NCBI GenBank assembly: GCA_001939145.1 | Contig: LSRX01000523.1 | Span: 276,784 to 340,783, forward strand | Direction of reading: 5' to 3' | DNA: 64,000 bases | From: Symbiodinium microadriaticum | Taxonomy: Eukaryota > Sar > Dinophyceae > Suessiales > Symbiodiniaceae | Shown here: positions 1 through 10,539 of the stretch, in pieces | Layout of the letters: every line of letters begins with the position of its first letter | Position numbering within the stretch: position 1 is the stretch's first letter | The notes under the pieces: model-generated | Databases searched by the model: none | What the model saw: only the letters and a program-made list of their open reading frames with translations | What the model was told of the DNA's origin: nothing | Position numbers and translations under genes: made by a program

Positions 1-99
1 CGCTACTCGGCGCTACGGCGCTATACTCGGCGCTACTCGGCGCTGCCCGGCGCTACCCGGCGCTACTCGGCGCTACTCGGCGCTACCCGGCGCTACCCG
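1..99. repeat. 10-bp minisatellite
   Basis: About nine to ten copies of a 10-bp unit of the form CGCTACTCGG, with CGCTACCCGG variants, run from the window edge. Some copies are imperfect. The array probably continues outside the window. No coding sense is apparent. Confidence 0.85.
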
Positions 100-417
100 C
101 CGATCACATTACTCAGTCGCGCTTTCCCGTCGCAGTGTAGGTTTTGAGCTGTCGGTCAGGAGCAGCGAGCCCCTCCAGAACCTCTGCGGGTACTGTCACC
201 TTATTGTAGGAACACTCTCTTAGACGTTCTATCGCACAGAGAGGTCATGTCAGATTGAATACTTGTAACTTATCAGCGTCGTTTGCCCATCCTCATGTTG
301 GATGGGGAGATATTTCTGTAGGCAATGCAGGCGCTATCCGGACTGAAGTAATCCCCTTACCCCCATTTATCAGACCCTCCCCAATGATTTTTCCAAAATT
401 TGCATTAAGGGCGGTCC

Positions 418-607
418 GGAGTAGGAGCAACAGCAAGAGCAGGAGCAAGAACAAGAGCAGGGTCAACAGCAAGAGCAAAAGCAGGAGCAAGAGCAAGATC
501 CCTCAAAAGTGACAGCAGGGATAAAGCACCCGCCTCGAAGAACAAAAACACTCCCTCAAAAGTGAAAGCAGGGATAAAGACACCCGCCCCTAGAAATAAA
601 AACACTT
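418..607. repeat. AGCAAG-type simple repeat and a 53-bp tandem pair
   Basis: Positions 418-499 are a degenerate hexamer repeat (AGGAGC, AAGAGC, AACAGC). It gives a Ser/Lys/Arg-rich frame on one strand and poly-Leu on the other, and neither looks like a gene. Two copies of a roughly 53-bp unit follow (500-552 and 553-606), each beginning CCCTCAAAAGTGA and ending AAAAACACT. This is low-complexity intergenic DNA. Confidence 0.75.
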
Positions 608-1376
608 TCCGAGTTCTTATTGGGGGACCCAGTTGAGTATTAGGGAGAAGGCATTACGACCCACCGTGGCGTATTCGAAGCTGAGCTTGTTGTTGCTAGT
701 GGCGGAGGCCCATGTTCAAAAGTTGTCCAAAGCACAGTTCGTAGTTGGTGCCAGTGTGAGTGTGAGCACGTCATGGCCTGCCACAATCTGGCCAATCCTG
801 ATGATCCAATGCCGATTACTGCAGGGCTGGGGCTCACACTTCGGAGCTCCGGCACGATTGATCAGAGGCTCACTCCCAGTAGCAGCAGCGGGCGCTTGCA
901 AAGCAGGAGGCGCTGGCAACGCGCTGTAACTTGCTTGGCCCACTGAACTCTCCCTCCAGCACAGTAGTGCATTTTGGGACCGAACCCCGAAGATCGGTTC
1001 GATCATGCCTGGTCCTGTAGCGGCCATGTCAGGGGTTTACAGTGAGACCATGGCACACAGCGCAGCGAATTTTTCACACAAAGGTTTGTCTAGCTCTTAC
1101 CTTCTTCAACTCTAGCTTCCGGGTGTACAAACGAAGCCTGAGCTGAATGCAGTTCTGCAGTGAAAGCTTTACAACTGCTCTAAGTTGGGCATCAAGCCCA
1201 CACGACTCGTCAGTCATCCGACTTACACCAAAGCACAGCGAGACACGTGCAAGCATGGTCCAACATGATCCACACCAACAGAATCCCACTCCCACTGCAG
1301 CGTGCAGGATGTTGCATTTGACTTCTGGAGCTCGACTTATGATCTAAGGCTAAAGTAGCCTGGCAGTTTCTTTCAT
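608..1376. other. No recognisable gene; upstream region of the thioesterase gene
   Basis: Only short open frames on both strands with no recognisable motifs. The pyrimidine-rich run ending TTTGCAG just before position 1383 looks like a 3' splice site, so an upstream exon of the thioesterase gene could lie here. I cannot place one. Confidence 0.4.
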
Positions 1377-1379
1377 TTG

Positions 1380-2553
1380 CAGGAGTGCTACACATCCTTT
1401 GTCATGCCGAAGGGAAAGCCCTCGTGTGGGCTGGTTTGGATGCACGGCCTCGGAGATGATGAGTCGGGCTGGGCAGATGCACTGGAGGATAGTTTCGACC
1501 TGAGGGGCTTGAAATCAGGCGGGTCCTGCCGGTTTATTCTGCCACGTGCCCCCAGACAGCGAGTTACGTGCAACGGCGGTGAAACGATGACGAGCTGGTT
1601 TGATTTTCTGAAGTTGCCGCTTTCTGCTTCCGATGCTGACAAATCTGACAACCTGGGCTGCTCACTGGAGGAGGCTGTCGCGTCGTGCGGCCGCGTCCAC
1701 GCAGCCATAGACACACTTGTCGGTGAAGGCATCCCCACAGAGCGAATCGTGGTGGGTGGCTTCTCACAGGGTGGCGCCATGGCACCTTGGACTTTGCCTT
1801 TTCCAAAGCCTCCTCAACTGCTATCTCTGAAGTGCATTTGCATTCACCTGTGCGCGATGCTGTTTCAAGCAAGGCACTGCTCTCAACGCTCACTTATCCA
1901 CAACGCTTGGGCGGTGTCATCGCGCCTCGTCATCTTGATAGCGCCTTAGTGTTGCATAGTCGAGTTGCCTGGAGTCTGGCCCCGCTGCACAAAAAAGCAA
2001 CTTGCAACTTCTTCCATGCAACAGCAGTTCAACGGCATGCGGCCACTTTTTTTTCTTGGGCCTTACTCATGCTCCTACGGACGCAGTGGGTTCCGAGAGA
2101 GTGCACATTTCGTTCCTGCGACTAGGGCTTGTTGCGGGCATGGGTCTGCCCACCTCGTTGTTGAGTTCCGTTGTTGATGCATTCGGAGCAAGCCGAAAAA
2201 AGACCTCCCAGGTCTTCAGCGGCTTGTGCTTTTTCGGGGAGCATGTGGCGAAATTGGTTGATACTCCACAGTGCCGCGAATTGAAGGTCTTCTGGGGGCA
2301 CGGAAACAGGGACAAGGTCCTCCACCCAAGCCTCCAAGATATGGGCGTGGAAGCGCTGAGACGTGCAGGAGTATCGGTGGTGGCTACGAGCCTCAGCCAG
2401 CAAGTGGTATACCCCGGGCACCCTGCCTTGAACTGCCTTTAACTCGAACTTGCTTGCTTTGCCTTCCTCAGGAAGTACGAGGTCGATCATGGCAATACGC
2501 AGCAAGAGATGGATGACGCCGCGGCATTCTTTGCATCTGTTGTAGGTGCATAG
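1380..2553 (+). CDS. Acyl-protein thioesterase / lysophospholipase (alpha/beta-hydrolase), spliced
   Basis: Serine hydrolase of the LYPLA/APT family, which removes palmitate from S-acylated proteins or acts on lysophospholipids. Exon 1 (to 1781) starts near an ATG at 1404 and carries the family start WMHGLGDDESGW, then PRAPRQRVTCNGG and the nucleophile elbow GFSQGGAM (Ser near 1755). Exon 2 (about 1874-1924) gives LLSTLTYPQRLGGVIA, matching the family segment after the elbow. Exon 3 (about 2125-2400) gives AGMGLPTSLL and FWGHGNRDKV, which holds the catalytic Asp. Exon 4 (2472-2553) gives YEVDHGNTQQEM, with the catalytic His, and ends at TAG. Intron 1 (1782-1873) appears to run GC...AG. Boundaries of introns 2 and 3 are approximate. 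Family members are about 220-240 residues, which fits. A pyrimidine-rich AG just before the first exon may mean a further 5' exon. Confidence 0.85.
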
Positions 2554-2884
2554 GCCCTAGGCTTTGCATAGGTTCACGGTACAGGTCGACCAGGGTTGAA
2601 TACTGTTTCAATCACTCAATGATGAATGTATGTGATGTAGAAAAGCCATCAATGAGGTGGTTGCTGCATGTCGCTGTGCTTCATGCACTTGCCCAAAAAC
2701 TGGTCTGTAGCTCTTTGTTGCAAACTTCTCACCCGTTCTTGCTCTTTGGGTTCAAGCCTGTCGCGCATTAGCACTGGCTTAAGGGAGCCTTCTGCAAAGG
2801 AGCTGAGCAGCTCTCGCTGCTTTGCCAAAAAAGGAGTTCGTGCTCTCAGAGCTGTGTGTGTGTGTGTGTGCTGCTTTTCGTTGA
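2554..2884. other. Intergenic, with a (TG)9 microsatellite
   Basis: Downstream of the thioesterase stop. It contains a TG dinucleotide run at 2853-2870. No coding region can be supported. Confidence 0.6.
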
Positions 2885-5520
2885 GTGGTGACACGTCATC
2901 AGTCATTTGGACCAAGGATGCAGCCACTGGTCTACTTGGCTGTTCGAGGATGGCTCGGATGGATTCAGTTCGTGGAAAGATCTAAAAGGGCCTTTTTGAA
3001 CAGCTCTTTGGTTCTAGTTGCCGCTGGAGCTGTTCACTGCTGGGCAGTGGTTTACTCTCTCTTCGTCGCAGTGCACACTCGAGCCATGCGTCCAGCACTC
3101 AGCTTCCGGTCTTGACATTCTTGGCATTGGAAACTGCAATTTGGCATCATGCAACATAATCAAGGTCATTCCGGGTATCACCAGGGCAACGCAGAACAGC
3201 TTCCACAGTCTGTCGCGTTGACAGAAACTTTGGCTGTCAGCTCTCTTTGGGTTTGGCTTATTGCGGGCTTCACGACCGCGGCCGTTCGCATGCTGGATGA
3301 AGATGCCGATGGACTTCCATTAGGACTGCCTCAAGTCTCCTGTTTGCCTTTGCAAGGCACTGCTTTTTGCGTGACTGTCTGCAGGAATGGAAGACCTGAA
3401 ATGGGGGCCGCTCCTTGCCTGAAAAGGGCACATCGTCACGAGATTTTCCATGGGTTGACGGCGTCCAAGGATTCTGCGTTTCATCCGCTCGCCCTTCCTA
3501 CATAGTGCTCTTGGGCATGCCCATTCAGTCAGCTGCGTGGGCTTATTTGTCAGCATCATCTTTCTGTGCGCAACAATGGCTGCTATGAAAGGCGGCCGCT
3601 TTGTGGCAGAGGCGACTACAACATGCTGCAAGTGCTTAAGTACTTGCTTGGTAGTGCTTCGGCTCAACACAGCACGTGCCTGACAAGGTATTACAGTTTG
3701 CGAGTCCTGCCTGGCTATTGTGGCGATCGGATTTGCGGTGCCACATATGGTGCTAGCCGGCAGGCGACTGAGTGAGTCAGTTGTCCGGCACTCAGTTTCA
3801 GCTCCGCCTCGTCACAGGCCGTTTATTTGATACATTCTTGGAGCCACTCGCTCGCCAAGGATCGTGCTTTATCCGAAGTACTACCAGCAGACAGTTTTGA
3901 AGCGGCTGCAGCAGAGGCTGCCGCTGCCGGACCTCAACTGTGCGTGATCCTGTCCCTGGCAGATGCCACTCGCTGCACAAACACGATACCCCGCATACTA
4001 ACTAACACGTGCAAGTCATGCGCGGTATTGCCGGCAGCGGTATATCCAAAGAATTGCTTTTGCTGGTTCGACAAATAGGATTGGAACAGACCCATCTGTC
4101 GCTTGATTGTGGCCAGGAAGAACTGGCAGACAAGGCTTCTATGTTTATGGTGTGGGTGTTTCCTTGTGATCTCCGTGTTCATGCTCCCCCCTTCGCCCCC
4201 TTCATCAGGCGTTATCCAATGATTCTTCTCCTCGGTTCCCCTACCCATGCCTTCCTCCGTATGCTAACCTGGCTTTCTACATGGCTATGCACGGTCTTGC
4301 CTTTTGCTGGCAGGCATGGGTTCGGAGCCCATCTTTCTTCCTTCCAAAAAAATCCTGGCTCCCCAAAGCCCCTAGCACTGTCCTGACTTTTGCTGGCAGG
4401 CGTGGGTTCAGAGCCCATTTTGCCGGCATTAGTTGAAATCCGGTCCTTTGAAGCTCCTAGAATCCAAGTAATAAAAATCCAAGCATCCAAACAGCAAAAC
4501 CTGCAGAAAAGCACGGGACAAGATGCGTACATGCATGGCCTTAAATCAAACCCTTAACCCTCCAGAAGTTTCACCTCGACCTCGAACCACATGCCTCGCC
4601 TTGATCGTCCGAGTGTGAGCGCCGACACCACTGCCATACCGTATAGGAATTGAAACTTCAAAACAACAGAAAGCAAACCTAAATTTCCCAGCAGCCTCTG
4701 GGTTAATGAGTAGACAGGCCGAGTTGAATAGCGGAAGCCAAAAGTAGCCAAGACAGTATAAGGAAAAGCCAGGTTCGCATAAGGGCAGAAACCGTAAGCA
4801 TGAAAGCAAAGCCGGTCGCACAAAGGAAGCAACCCACAGCTCAGCTATGCCCAAAACTCGGGCCGTAATGCTACAAGTTCATGGCGTTTGTCCCTCCTAA
4901 GGCACCAGGACATGCCTATTGGTGGCAGAATATTGTGTACACCATGGCATCTATGGCTTTTGTAGCTGCTGTGGTTGCTTGCGGTCGCTCTCCTTCGAAA
5001 TCTGCAAACGTTCCTTTGCCACCTGAGAAAGCCGAGACGCTGGCCGCATGGTTGCACTCGCGGTCGTTTCCTTTGGATGTGCAAGTTGATCGCAGCCTGT
5101 GATGCGAGGGCTGGGAACTGAGGTGTGCCTGCTGCTTGATGCGATGACCGCACTTTGCATCGTCTTATCTTATCCTCACCTCAACACCTGGCTCTTGCGA
5201 ATTGCCGTGGTGGCTGTCATCGCTTGTGCTGTGGCTGTTGCAAGGCTGCAGCGTGAGCCTAGCCACCATCGCATACCATCCCTTTTCGAATGCCTTCATG
5301 CTGGGCCAATCAGCCTCGGCCCAGGCGCAGCACAGCCCCGTGCGGGAAATTTATTTGGATTGGCTCGAGCCCATCTTCGTCATACGAAGTGACTCGCACA
5401 AGCGCTTACCTCATGGGCAACGACAGCTTCTTCGACAGATTGCTTGGGTCGCCACTCGCATGCCTAAAGGTCCTTGAGGCTGTCCACGCCTGTACCGATC
5501 GAATGAACTCGGGTCACTAA
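2885..5520 (+). CDS. Possible spliced membrane-protein gene, unrecognised
   Basis: Several short plus-strand open stretches have protein-like composition and hydrophobic segments, but none is long enough to stand alone. At 2990-3100 there is a membrane-like helix (LVLVAAGAVHCWAVVYSLFV). At 3215-3330 there is SLWVWLIAGFTTAAVRMLDE. At 3827-4060 there is an Ala-rich stretch. At 4881-5100 there is a Met-initiated piece with WWQNIVYTMASMAFVAAVVACG, and at 5150-5250 another helix (WLLRIAVVAVIACAVAVA). At 5410-5520 is YLMGNDSFFDRLLGSPLACL. They could be exons of one multi-span membrane protein, or remnants. Splice sites cannot be assigned by eye and no family is recognised. Transcript evidence would decide. 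Confidence 0.25.
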
Positions 5521-7976
5521 CTGTCAAGATATTCAGGATCACAAGAGATAGGGAGACTGTGCTGACCTTTCTCGCTTGTTTCTGTCGGTCGCATGGTGTT
5601 GCACGTGAACAAACTGAGGAAACGTATGGATACCCAATGCCATACACACACTCATACATCTCCAACTTGCAAAAATCAGCGCCTGTAGATTGGTCAAGCT
5701 TCACCGATCCTGCTTCATTTACTCGCTATCATGCCGAAATGCGATGTTGACACCTTCCCCTTTGGCAAGCCAAATCTGGGGGTCACAAGTGCCAGCTTTG
5801 ATCGTTAAAAACCCACGCAGGCAGAGCAGCGTTAGCGTATCTTCGTCTGCCAGACAGAAGGTAGGACAGCACTCTAATTGATTTGGGGCAATCTTGAAAG
5901 CCCTGGAGAAAGATCCATTGTGCTAATGCTTTCACACTATAAGCTAGCGCACACCTTAAATGGAAGGACCACTTGTTCGTGGGATAGTGTTGTTGCCGGT
6001 GTATACAATCTTTTTTTAGAGCAGGGTCCGCCTTTCATTTTAAATTCGGCTTGAATTAGCCTCATGAAGAGCTACAGAGTAAAGCATAAAGTGCATCGAC
6101 TGGCTTCGCTTCGGTGGAGGTAGTTGCAGCAAGTGTGATGGCTTTCCAAGGCAATTTCAAGGTAATTTAATACCATCAAGGCATACCAGCATCAAACCAG
6201 GTTTTGTTCCACCTGAAATGCCAATTCAGTTCTTGTTCCAGGGCATGATCTGGGACAAGCATCGTGCCAAGAAACATAACTGCCTACCACGAAGTTTATG
6301 TTTGCTTCGGGGGCCTGTCCATATCAGATTATCATGTTACGAACAGAGCACACTCATCATGTCCGACGAGCTGCTGATCCGCTGATGGGGAACAGTCAAC
6401 TAGTGGACGCACTCATCGCCGATCTTGAGCGCAAAACCGTGCCCACTGTCAATGTCGTAGTCGTGCAGGCCTTGCCTGTCAACCGTCTTCAAGCTTTTTC
6501 AGTGGGTACGATTGTAGCAGTGCGACGTGTCGCTTGTTTGCCGCTTCTGACTCTTGACTCGAGGCTAGCATCCTTTGTGCCACTGTGGCGCTCTGGGACA
6601 TCGCGCTCCATCCGTTGGCAGCTGCACAGGGCAAAGGGGCTGAGATGGCTGGCCAGGCCATCAAGACTGAGTGACCAGCACGAAGGTTTGACATCCTTTT
6701 TCCGATCACCGGTCGTAGGCTTTGCGCGGAAGGGACGAATAAAAGTGGGCATTCTCGTGTGACAGCACAGCAAGCTTTCATGCTGGCCGGAATGCAGTGC
6801 TTGATGCTGGATCTGCATGAAGGAACGGTTCTCGTGCAGCCTCGTAAAATCTTAGCTGTGAGACTGAGTCGATTGTTCACACCGGATCGTGGCAAAGGCT
6901 AGGTTTTGCCACGCCAAGTTCGGGTTGATATTCCGCTGTGAAAGGCTTGAGCTAGCGACCGTGGATGCTTCTCGAGTCATGCGTTGGGCTGCAGGTTTAT
7001 GACGAACCTGTGAGTTTGTAGCCTGTGGTTGCGAAGGGCTTTGAAGACGACCCTACCTCAGGCGATAAAGCTACCGAGTCAGGAATACGAAGGAGGAACC
7101 TTAGATTCGGGTGGGACGACATGCGCATCGAGACATTGGCTTGTGATTAGTTTACATTGCCATGTCGACTCGCGGGCAAGGGCGTGGTCGTGGTTCCTGC
7201 GTTTCGCGAGGCAGAGGCACACAAGGGGCATCCGTCCAGACGCTTCGTCCTTGATGGGCCCACTGCCCACTGCAGAAGCGAGAATTTGCGGATCATTGCA
7301 GTGCGGGAGTGTAGGAAAAATTCGTGCTGAGGAACCTGGCCGGAACGAACATCCACAGTCTTTCGGCCACTCCCGGAAGACCTGGCAGAGGCCGTGGCCA
7401 ACCTAGTGCCGCATCTGGATCAAGCGCGGCTTCTGGCTATCAGAGTACAGGAGAAATCTTGGGCACAGGACTCTTCCAGGGGGCCGACTGCTCCGTCCGT
7501 GTTGCGTCGTAAGAAAAAATCTCCCAATTTGCCACGTTCTTCTCTTCGCGTGTCATACTCGCAGTAAGTAAGTACCACCAGGATCTGGGCCAAACGTTGA
7601 GATGCTTCCGAGTGGGCCACATGCTGGAGAGTCTTTCCAGATGGTGTCACAAAGCGATCCGGAGCTCCGTTGGCAGCACACAAATAGGGCTTGTAGCACG
7701 GCCCGGGTGAGCACTAGCAACTCTCTAGACGTGCAGCTTCAAGTCCTGGATGTATTCTTGTCCCTTTCACCTGGCATTGCTCACGAATCCAAGATATTGT
7801 CAATGGGTGCTGGCTCAAGACGGCTTGGATCAACTGGAGGAAGGGCTGCAACAGTTCGCGAACTTCTTGAAGTTCCAGGCATGATGGTAGGTGGCACATG
7901 CCTGCGATTGGAAGTCCGGAATCACCTTCAGAATCGGTCGCAAGAAGGAGACAAAGCTGCAATGAGGAATGTGATA
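5521..7976 (+). other. Mostly intergenic, with candidate exons
   Basis: Two stretches look coding on the plus strand. Around 6330-6500 the frame reads GNSQLVDALIADLERKTVPT followed by a beta-rich VNVVVVQALPVNRLQAF. At about 7353-7563 the frame reads LPEDLAEAVANLVPHLDQAR followed by a basic RRKKKS tail, entered after a CACAG and left at a consensus GTAAGT (7564). An RG-rich reading in another frame (7160-7230 and 7375-7400) may be a shadow. No product is recognised, and nothing else stands out up to the insertion point of element A. Confidence 0.3.
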
Positions 7977-7981
7977 TGACC

Positions 7982-8203
7982 TCTTTTAAGGGATCTAGAG
8001 GATGAGCGTGTTAGAGTACCTTCTAGCTTGGGTCTCTAGGCTTAAACCTAGTCCTTAAACTCGCAACAACTTTTATACGCTGAGCAAAAAAGGCCTGCAT
8101 GCGTGNTAGGCTTAAACCTAGTCCTTAAACTCGCAACAACTTTTATACGCTGAGCAAAAAAGGCCTGCATGCGTGTCATCCTTGCGCAGGGGTTCATGCT
8201 CCA
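7982..8203 (-). repeat. Element A 3' LTR, with an assembly-like internal duplication
   Basis: Matches the LTR at 18592-18743 with one substitution (GAGCG versus GAGCC). A 69-bp part of the LTR is present twice, 8037-8105 and 8107-8175, joined by a single N at 8106. This is what a collapsed or badly closed contig overlap would produce. Without it the LTR is 152 bp. Confidence 0.92.
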
Positions 8204-8583
8204 ACACTCCTCCCTTTGCGCATGCAAAGTCTGTGTCGGCTTCTGCCCCATTCGGGGAATCCACCGATTCACAGATCGTAGTCAAATGCTTAGAGCTCAA
8301 GGCCTTTTCCGAAACTCTTATCTAGATACAGAAGTATATGATAGTTAAAAGCCCCTTTAACCCCGCGGTACCCCTCAGAAAGAGAAGTCCAATGGACGGT
8401 GACGGAGGAAGTATGGCGAGGAGGGAAAACAGAAGTGGAGCTGGGGTGAGGACATGCAAACGCCCAGCTAAGATGAAGAAAACGACACTTGCAGGTCGGA
8501 CGTCAAAAGAAAAGGCCATAGCACAGACCAGACAGTTTAACGAGTTGGAGCTCGGAGGACATTGCGAAGTCCAAGCTGAAGGT

Positions 8584-9705
8584 TTACCTCCCTCTGCGGC
8601 GTCGCAGATTGCTGGGAAGGGAGGTGTGGTAAGGATTCCTCCCAACAGTACAGTCGTTGCAAGGCACCAAAGGAAAGTGAGAATGGTTCCGAAGGTGGAA
8701 ACACTCAGGATTTTGGTGCCAACAAGAGCCGTGGGCCGTCTGATGACTGACCAAATCCACAGGGTGACGGTATGCGGCAGCGGGCGTTGCCGGAAGGATT
8801 GGAGGCATTGGAGGATAGTCTTCTGGATTGGTATTGACTCCAATGGACCTGTGGTTGGAAGAGGCTCTTTGGGAGGTAGAAGAAGATGCGGGCTCGTTGG
8901 AGGAATGTAGAGCGGCGTCTAAGTTGGTCGATGACAGAGATTGGCCTCCCCCGGGAAGTCGAGCACCGGAGGTAGAGGAAGATGCCGTGGAACCCTCGGG
9001 AAGTCGAGCGCTGAAGGTCGAGGAAGGTGCAGGGGAATTCTCGGGAAGTCGAGCGCCGAGAGTCGAGGAATGTTCAGTGGAACCCTCGGGAAGTCGAGCA
9101 CCGAGGGTCGAGGAATGCTGTTCCAAGAGTCCGGGAAATCGAGCACCGAACTCTGGAATCACGCGGCCTAACCACCCGGACATCCTAAAGACCACCGACC
9201 TAAACCCTTCGTACGCTAGGACTACCACCAGGATAACCCCTACTAACCAACCCCAATCTAAACCTTCAACCGGTGCTTGCCCCTTCAGGAGGAGGGCACA
9301 GCACACTACCAGGGCAAGCACCCTGTGCCTTACGTCCTCACTCGGGTTGGTCACTCCCAACAGCGGAAGCATCTCGACAAACTTAGAGGCTGCCATAGCC
9401 TTTGTGAGGATGTCTGCCGGCATAAGAAGGCCGCTAAGGTGATAAACCGTCCAAACCCCACTTTCAACCCTTTCCCTCAAGGCCTGAGACCGAAGCCTGA
9501 GGTGGCGAGACCTCCAGGAGGTAGGGGGTCCACTCACAATGCTGATGGCCGAGGAGTTGTCTCCAAACAGCGAACGGACTAAGGGCTCTGGGAAGATCTC
9601 CCCAATCAGAGCTTCAACTGCTTCAGCAGCCTGCACCACACACACGTAGCTTATCAGCTCACTTTCCGCAGTGGAAAGCGCGGTGAGGGTTTGACGCCCT
9701 GATTC
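8584..9705 (-). CDS. Element A RNase H C-terminal part with membrane and repeat tail
   Basis: In frame after the TGA: ALSTAESE (catalytic Glu), then LFGDNSSAISI (catalytic Asp) and the copia end signature PADILTKAM. Copia pol proteins normally stop soon after this. Here two hydrophobic stretches follow (VLALVVCCALLLKG; WLVGVILVVVLAYEGF), then about five copies of a 15-residue repeat of the type SSTLGARLPEGSTEH. A small Cys/His-rich end (CWHQNPECFHL..., CNDC) and a basic terminus close the frame. The tail could be a membrane anchor in the position an envelope gene takes in other retroelements, but I see no similarity to any envelope protein. Confidence 0.7.
   Translation of the reverse strand, partial: ESGRQTLTALSTAESELISYVCVVQAAEAVEALIGEIFPEPLVRSLFGDNSSAISIVSGPPTSWRSRHLRLRSQALRERVESGVWTVYHLSGLLMPADILTKAMAASKFVEMLPLLGVTNPSEDVRHRVLALVVCCALLLKGQAPVEGLDWGWLVGVILVVVLAYEGFRSVVFRMSGWLGRVIPEFGARFPGLLEQHSSTLGARLPEGSTEHSSTLGARLPENSPAPSSTFSARLPEGSTASSSTSGARLPGGGQSLSSTNLDAALHSSNEPASSSTSQRASSNHRSIGVNTNPEDYPPMPPILPATPAAAYRHPVDLVSHQTAHGSCWHQNPECFHLRNHSHFPLVPCNDCTVGRNPYHTSLPSNLRRRRGR
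8927..9150. repeat. 45-bp minisatellite coding the element A tail repeats
   Basis: About five 45-bp units containing GGAAGTCGAGCACCGA-type sequence. The spacing keeps the reading frame on both strands, which explains the long antisense open frames here. On the coding (minus) strand the units give the LGARLPEGS repeats. Confidence 0.8.
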
Positions 9706-10313
9706 TCAGTGGAGAGGAGCCCCGGCCCAACACACAAGGAGTCCTTGGTGGGAACGCCCTGAGCTGGGCCCAAAAGACGCATCAGCAAATGCATGAAGAG
9801 TGGTCTCCAGGACGGGCCTGGCATACTGTTGAGAGGGACCACAGTCACCTGGAGGTGGCCCATACACGATGCACTGTCCCGGACAGGCCTTCAGAAACCT
9901 CAACACACCCTGGCCTATTCCCAAAACATCCTTAGGCCTCTTAGTAGTCAACTGGGCCATTCTGCTAACCGGGAAAGACAGCTCCGGGCGGGCCCTCACT
10001 GAGAGCCATAAAAGCTCTCCAGTAAGGCTTTGAGCTGCTTTCACAGCCTCGGGATCAACAGAATCATCCCGGCTTTCTGCATCATCGTACTCCGGGGCCC
10101 AGGAGGCACAAGGAGATTTCGCAGACCCCTGAACATCATGCCTTTTTAAAAGCTCAGAAATATACTTTTGCTGCCCGATCAAGAGACCTTCAGCAGACTC
10201 AGAGATCTCTAAGCCACAGTACTCGACTGTGCCCTCTTCGGTGTGGGAAAAGGCACTGCACTCCCAGGTGGCCTTGATTTTTTCAAGAAAAGAAATTCTT
10301 TCCTCCCAAGGAC
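9706..10313 (-). pseudogene. Element A RT thumb/connection and RNase H start
   Basis: Minus-strand frame reading WEERISFLEKIKATWECSAF, then VEYCGLEI, then IGQQKYISELLKRHDV, the usual copia sequence downstream of YVDD. Next come ELLWLSVRARPELSF and the RNase H start AFADASFG with its first catalytic Asp. It ends at a TGA (9706-9708) where a Trp is expected before ESGRQTLTALSTAESE, so it is a nonsense mutation inside RNase H. Confidence 0.75.
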
Positions 10314-10538
10314 CTAAGTGGAGGGTCCATGGAGCTCTCTACGGCCTTCAAACCTCGCCCCGTGCTTGGTCTAGGAAAAGGGACCGCACCTGCCGCACTC
10401 TTACCTGGTTTACCGGAGAGTGCTCGCGCCGCTTGCAGCAATGCGTTTCGGACCCCAACATCTGGCTGGTGAAGTCCGCACAGGATGAAATCCTAGCTTT
10501 GGTGTGTTGGTACGTAGACGACCTCTTAGTGCTAAAAC
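10314..10538 (+). pseudogene. Inverted RT palm segment of element A
   Basis: On the plus strand, opposite to the rest of element A, the frame reads KWRVHGALYGLQTSPRAW and ends CWYVDDLLVL. These are the copia RT motifs that should directly follow AAGIIPRG and precede the thumb. The YVDD codons are at 10511-10522. On the minus strand both flanks read correctly up to the breakpoints near 10314 and 10538, so a piece of about 220 bp is flipped in place. RT cannot be made from this copy. Confidence 0.85.
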
Positions 10539-10539
10539 C

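Noticed and set aside
293-496. Poly-Leu minus-strand frame as a membrane protein
   Set aside because: Produced by the AGC/AAG simple repeat on the opposite strand.
6298-6762. Ion-channel (OSCA/TMEM63-like) exon
   Set aside because: Only a faint VNVVVV-type resemblance with no supporting motifs. Not enough to name.
8927-9150. CRISPR-like regular repeat
   Set aside because: Contiguous tandem coding repeats without unique spacers, in eukaryotic DNA.
8828-9442. 204-codon plus-strand frame with repeated GSRAPEVEE-type units
   Set aside because: Antisense shadow of the 45-bp repeats in the element A tail. The minus strand continues RNase H in frame.
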